This document shows, piece by piece, positions 62,092-64,000 of a stretch of 64,000 nt of DNA (its first letter is position 1; each line of letters opens with the position of its first letter). Position numbers and translations under genes: made by a program. The notes beneath the pieces are model-generated. The model made no database searches, had not been told where the DNA came from, and saw only the letters and a list, made by a program, of their open reading frames with translations. This DNA comes from JAVVSR01 sp964604875 (GTDB lineage Bacteria > Bacillota > Clostridia > Christensenellales > CAG-917): assembly GCA_964604875.1 (NCBI GenBank), contig CAZSAC010000002.1, positions 7,175 to 71,174 of the forward strand, read 5' to 3'.

Positions 62092-62248
62092 CCATACCGT
62101 CGCCGTCTGCCCAAGCCCTACGGCAGTCCGCTTGTCAGCCTAAACCATACCGTCGCCGTCTGCCCAAGCCCTACGGCAGTCCGCTTGTCAGTCTACCATA
62201 CCGTCGCCGTCTGCCCAAAGCCCTACAACAGTCCGCTTGTCAGCCTAA
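62092..62248. repeat. Three tandem GC-rich repeats of 51-53 bp
   Basis: Copies lie at 62092-62144, 62145-62195 and 62196-62248. Each begins CCATACCGTCGCCGTCTGCC and ends in CAGTCCGCTTGTCAG plus a few variable bases. Copies 1 and 2 are almost identical, and copy 3 has a few changes. The unit is far richer in G and C than the surroundings and can form CTGCC/GGCAG and GCCGT/ACGGC hairpins. The last copy overlaps the end and stop codon of the prepilin peptidase gene (62240). No gene or known repeat family was recognised. Confidence 0.85.
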
Positions 62249-63007
62249 ACCAAACAGCTTCAAATATACGCCAATCAACTGCTCTCCGCAAAACGCAGTA
62301 ATAACACTTCCCAACGCAATAAACGGACCTAGGGGCATCTCCGTCCCTTTTTTGGCTAGCTTGGTTATCATAAGTATTGCTCCTATTATACCGCCTAATA
62401 CGATAGAAATCAACCCCGCAACCAAAATAAGTTTCCAGCCGAACACCAAACCCAGCGCAAAAAACAACTTAATGTCGCCTCCGCCGATTCCGCCTGTCAC
62501 CAAAGCAATTATATATAACGGCGCGCTTACAACCAACGTACCTATCAGCCTATGCCACCACAATATTTCGGGCTGTGTGAAAAACAACACTCCGCCCAAA
62601 ACCAATATAAGCAAAACAATCCCGTTAGGGATTTCCTTTGTATCAATGTCGATAAACGTCATCACTATCAACGCGCTAAACAGTATATCAAATATAAACG
62701 CATTTGCCGAAAACCCGAAAAACCAAGCCGACAACGTCCATAATATCCCGTTCAGCAGCTCCACCAACGGATACCTCGGGCTGATTTTTTCTTTGCAAAA
62801 ACGACATTTCCCCCCCAATATAACCCAACTTATCACGGGGAACATATCATACCATTTCAGCCTGTTTAAACACTTTGGACAATAACTGTTCTTCTCACTA
62901 AAAAAGTTCTTTTTCGGTATACGATATATGCAGACGTTTAAAAAACTGCCGACTGCAAGCCCAAAAAGTGATGATACAATTATAAAATATATTCCCAAAA
63001 TGTCCAT
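62240..63007 (-). CDS. pilD: Prepilin peptidase (type IV leader peptidase)
   Basis: A 255-residue integral membrane aspartyl protease that cleaves and N-methylates prepilins. Its soluble N-terminal domain has two CxxC pairs (CPKCLNRLKW, CRFCKEKISPRYPLVE). The two catalytic aspartates are in IDIDTKEIPNGI and GGIGGGDIKLFFALG. About eight membrane spans are present. The last residues (YLKLFGLG) and stop fall in the third copy of the tandem repeat. It is in one run with the pseudopilin and the partial gene upstream, and the ATPase follows after about 200 bases. Confidence 0.95.
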   Translation of the reverse strand: MDILGIYFIIVSSLFGLAVGSFLNVCIYRIPKKNFFSEKNSYCPKCLNRLKWYDMFPVISWVILGGKCRFCKEKISPRYPLVELLNGILWTLSAWFFGFSANAFIFDILFSALIVMTFIDIDTKEIPNGIVLLILVLGGVLFFTQPEILWWHRLIGTLVVSAPLYIIALVTGGIGGGDIKLFFALGLVFGWKLILVAGLISIVLGGIIGAILMITKLAKKGTEMPLGPFIALGSVITAFCGEQLIGVYLKLFGLG

Positions 63008-63010
63008 TGA

Positions 63011-63826
63011 TTAGCCGTTATAGTGTATATACGAAAAAGTGCGCGTATCGCCGTAAAGCTCACCCGATACTTCCTTGTTTAGCATATTAAAATATTTGTT
63101 GTCGTAAGAACCGTTCGCCTTTACTATCAAATCACTTTGCAAATTGCTGAATGAAAATACGCCGTCCGATTTTTTAACAAGCATTTGCTTTGGCTCAATA
63201 AGCCGTCCGCTTGAAACATACGACGCCTTAGTGCTTCCCTGCTTGTATACATCGGCAAAAACCATTACGCTTTGCCAATATCCATTCCCGTTTTTGACCG
63301 CCTTATAATATACGTTCACATAATAATTTTTATAAAACGACGTACTGTTTATGACATTTGAGCTGGCGTCCAATTCCTTAATAAGGGGTGAAAAACTTGC
63401 GCTTGCTCCGTCCGCCGTGTTTTTAATCTGCGGATATGTATAGGTTGCGCCGTTAAATGCCGTCAACGTCCGATAGTTTGTCCCTCTAAATGGCGCATTT
63501 GTCATATTTATATAATATAACACAACGTTCGCACCGCTTTCGTTTACTCCCATAACAGGATAATCCTTTGGCGGAAGGTCAGACTCCGTTGTACCGTTTT
63601 GTAAATATATCGCGCTTGCATTGATAACTTCTTGCCAAATTGCTTTTTCAATAATCTTGCTGATGTCCTTTGCAGCCGCTTCTTCCTTGCTTTTGTTATA
63701 AAAGTTGGAACTGCTTGCCAAAAGCGAACCGATAATGACCGCAATTATTGCCATTATCGCAGTAACTGCTATCGCTTCAACCATTGAAAACCCTTTTTTG
63801 TTTAATTTTATCTTCTTCAGTTGCAT
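63011..63826 (-). CDS. Prepilin-like protein (large pseudopilin type)
   Basis: 271 residues. The leader MQLKKIKLNKKG is followed by FSMVEAIAVTAIMAIIAVIIGSLLASSSNFY, with Glu at position 5 of the mature protein. The globular part is larger than that of the major pilins and rich in Tyr, Asn and Ser, typical of minor pseudopilins such as GspJ/ComGF-like ones. The start overlaps or adjoins the preceding frame's stop (TAAAATG). It belongs to the operon with the prepilin peptidase and may form part of the pilus tip. Confidence 0.85.
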   Translation of the reverse strand: MQLKKIKLNKKGFSMVEAIAVTAIMAIIAVIIGSLLASSSNFYNKSKEEAAAKDISKIIEKAIWQEVINASAIYLQNGTTESDLPPKDYPVMGVNESGANVVLYYINMTNAPFRGTNYRTLTAFNGATYTYPQIKNTADGASASFSPLIKELDASSNVINSTSFYKNYYVNVYYKAVKNGNGYWQSVMVFADVYKQGSTKASYVSSGRLIEPKQMLVKKSDGVFSFSNLQSDLIVKANGSYDNKYFNMLNKEVSGELYGDTRTFSYIHYNG

Positions 63827-63827
63827 T

Positions 63828-64000
63828 TTAGGTGTATCTCACATTAACAGGATCTATCGTTTTATTTTCAACAACCGCGTCGTCTTGACAAATCAAAACA
63901 ATCCTTCCGTCGCTTGTAGTATACTGCTTAAATGAATAAGCGCCTACAGTGCCTGTCTTTTCGGGGGTTGTCGGTTGTATGGAAATCCAAATTTCCGTAT
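63828..64000 (-). CDS. Partial gene, C-terminal end, probably another pilin-operon protein
   Basis: Only the last 57 codons are inside the window; the stop TAA is at 63828-63830 and overlaps the next gene by adjacency (TAAAATG). The visible end includes EIWISIQPTTPEKTGTVGAY, then TTSDGRIVLICQDDAVVE and finally PVNVRYT. It fits the globular end of a pseudopilin or similar surface protein by context, but no diagnostic motif is visible. Confidence 0.6.
   Translation of the reverse strand, partial: TEIWISIQPTTPEKTGTVGAYSFKQYTTSDGRIVLICQDDAVVENKTIDPVNVRYT

Noticed and set aside
62092..62248. Possible CRISPR array
   Set aside because: The copies are directly adjacent, with no unique spacers, only three exist and no cas gene is near. 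It is a simple tandem repeat.
61903..62301. Plus-strand open frame across the tandem repeats (132 codons)
   Set aside because: It runs antisense through the ATPase start and then through the repeats. The protein is just the repeat read in one frame, without a ribosome site.

Overview
This window looks like a chromosomal segment of a low-G+C Gram-positive anaerobe, probably an uncultured Clostridia-type Bacillota. The reasons are an AT-rich sequence, strong GGAGG-type ribosome sites, TTG starts, the ylxM-ffh pair, a CIRCE-controlled groESL operon, recX, a dnaX-ybaB-recR cluster, a PflX-type radical SAM protein, the NifU-like/GGGtGRT pair, and a type IV pilus assembly locus of the Gram-positive kind. 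No rRNA, tRNA, CRISPR array, phage or insertion sequence was recognised. The species cannot be named from sequence alone.

Layout. 1-2405 (minus): SRP genes ffh (cut by the window edge) and ylxM, then an AbrB-type regulator with a two-gene ABC-2 exporter. 2580-4808 (plus): serine biosynthesis serC-serA. 4889-6704 (minus): two related multi-pass membrane proteins. 6804-7652 (plus): PflX-like radical SAM protein. 7686-11045 (minus): pgsA-valS. 11185-14935 (plus): MFS transporter and GH3 glycosidase. 14990-21276 (minus): recX-nnrDE, and aminotransferase-tyrS-yigZ-ilvE. 21487-23192 (plus): NifU-like protein and GGGtGRT protein. 23447-25901 (minus): dnaX-ybaB-recR. 25962-27375 (minus): dCMP deaminase and a SPOR-like membrane protein. 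27499-29560 (plus): CIRCE-groES-groEL. 29681-34912 (plus): polyamine regulator and potABCD. 34956-37380 (minus): two DUF1508 proteins and an SDR. 37625-39962: upp and the convergent uracil permease with an attenuator-like leader. 40131-53421 (minus): two giant MBG/YDG-repeat surface proteins, about 13 kb. 53730-56973: YitT-type protein, a small protein, malQ and an HExxH membrane protein. 57138-64000: type IV pilus region with prepilin peptidase, assembly ATPase, pilins and a frameshifted O-antigen-ligase-like gene.

The genes fall into familiar physiological groups: protein targeting and folding, amino acid and pyrimidine metabolism, DNA replication and repair, polyamine and sugar uptake, and a cell-surface/pilus zone at the right. 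The most interesting signals are in recoding and leader regulation. These are (1) a leader ORF, U-rich tract and terminator ahead of the uracil permease, arranged like UTP-sensitive pyrBI attenuation; (2) an A9 tract in dnaX with nearby stops in both other frames, as expected for making a short gamma form; (3) a G5T5 frame break in a possible pilin glycosyltransferase; (4) hairpins placed against start codons; (5) three tandem GC-rich 51-53 bp repeats overlapping the end of the prepilin peptidase gene. No complete new defence or mobile system was found.
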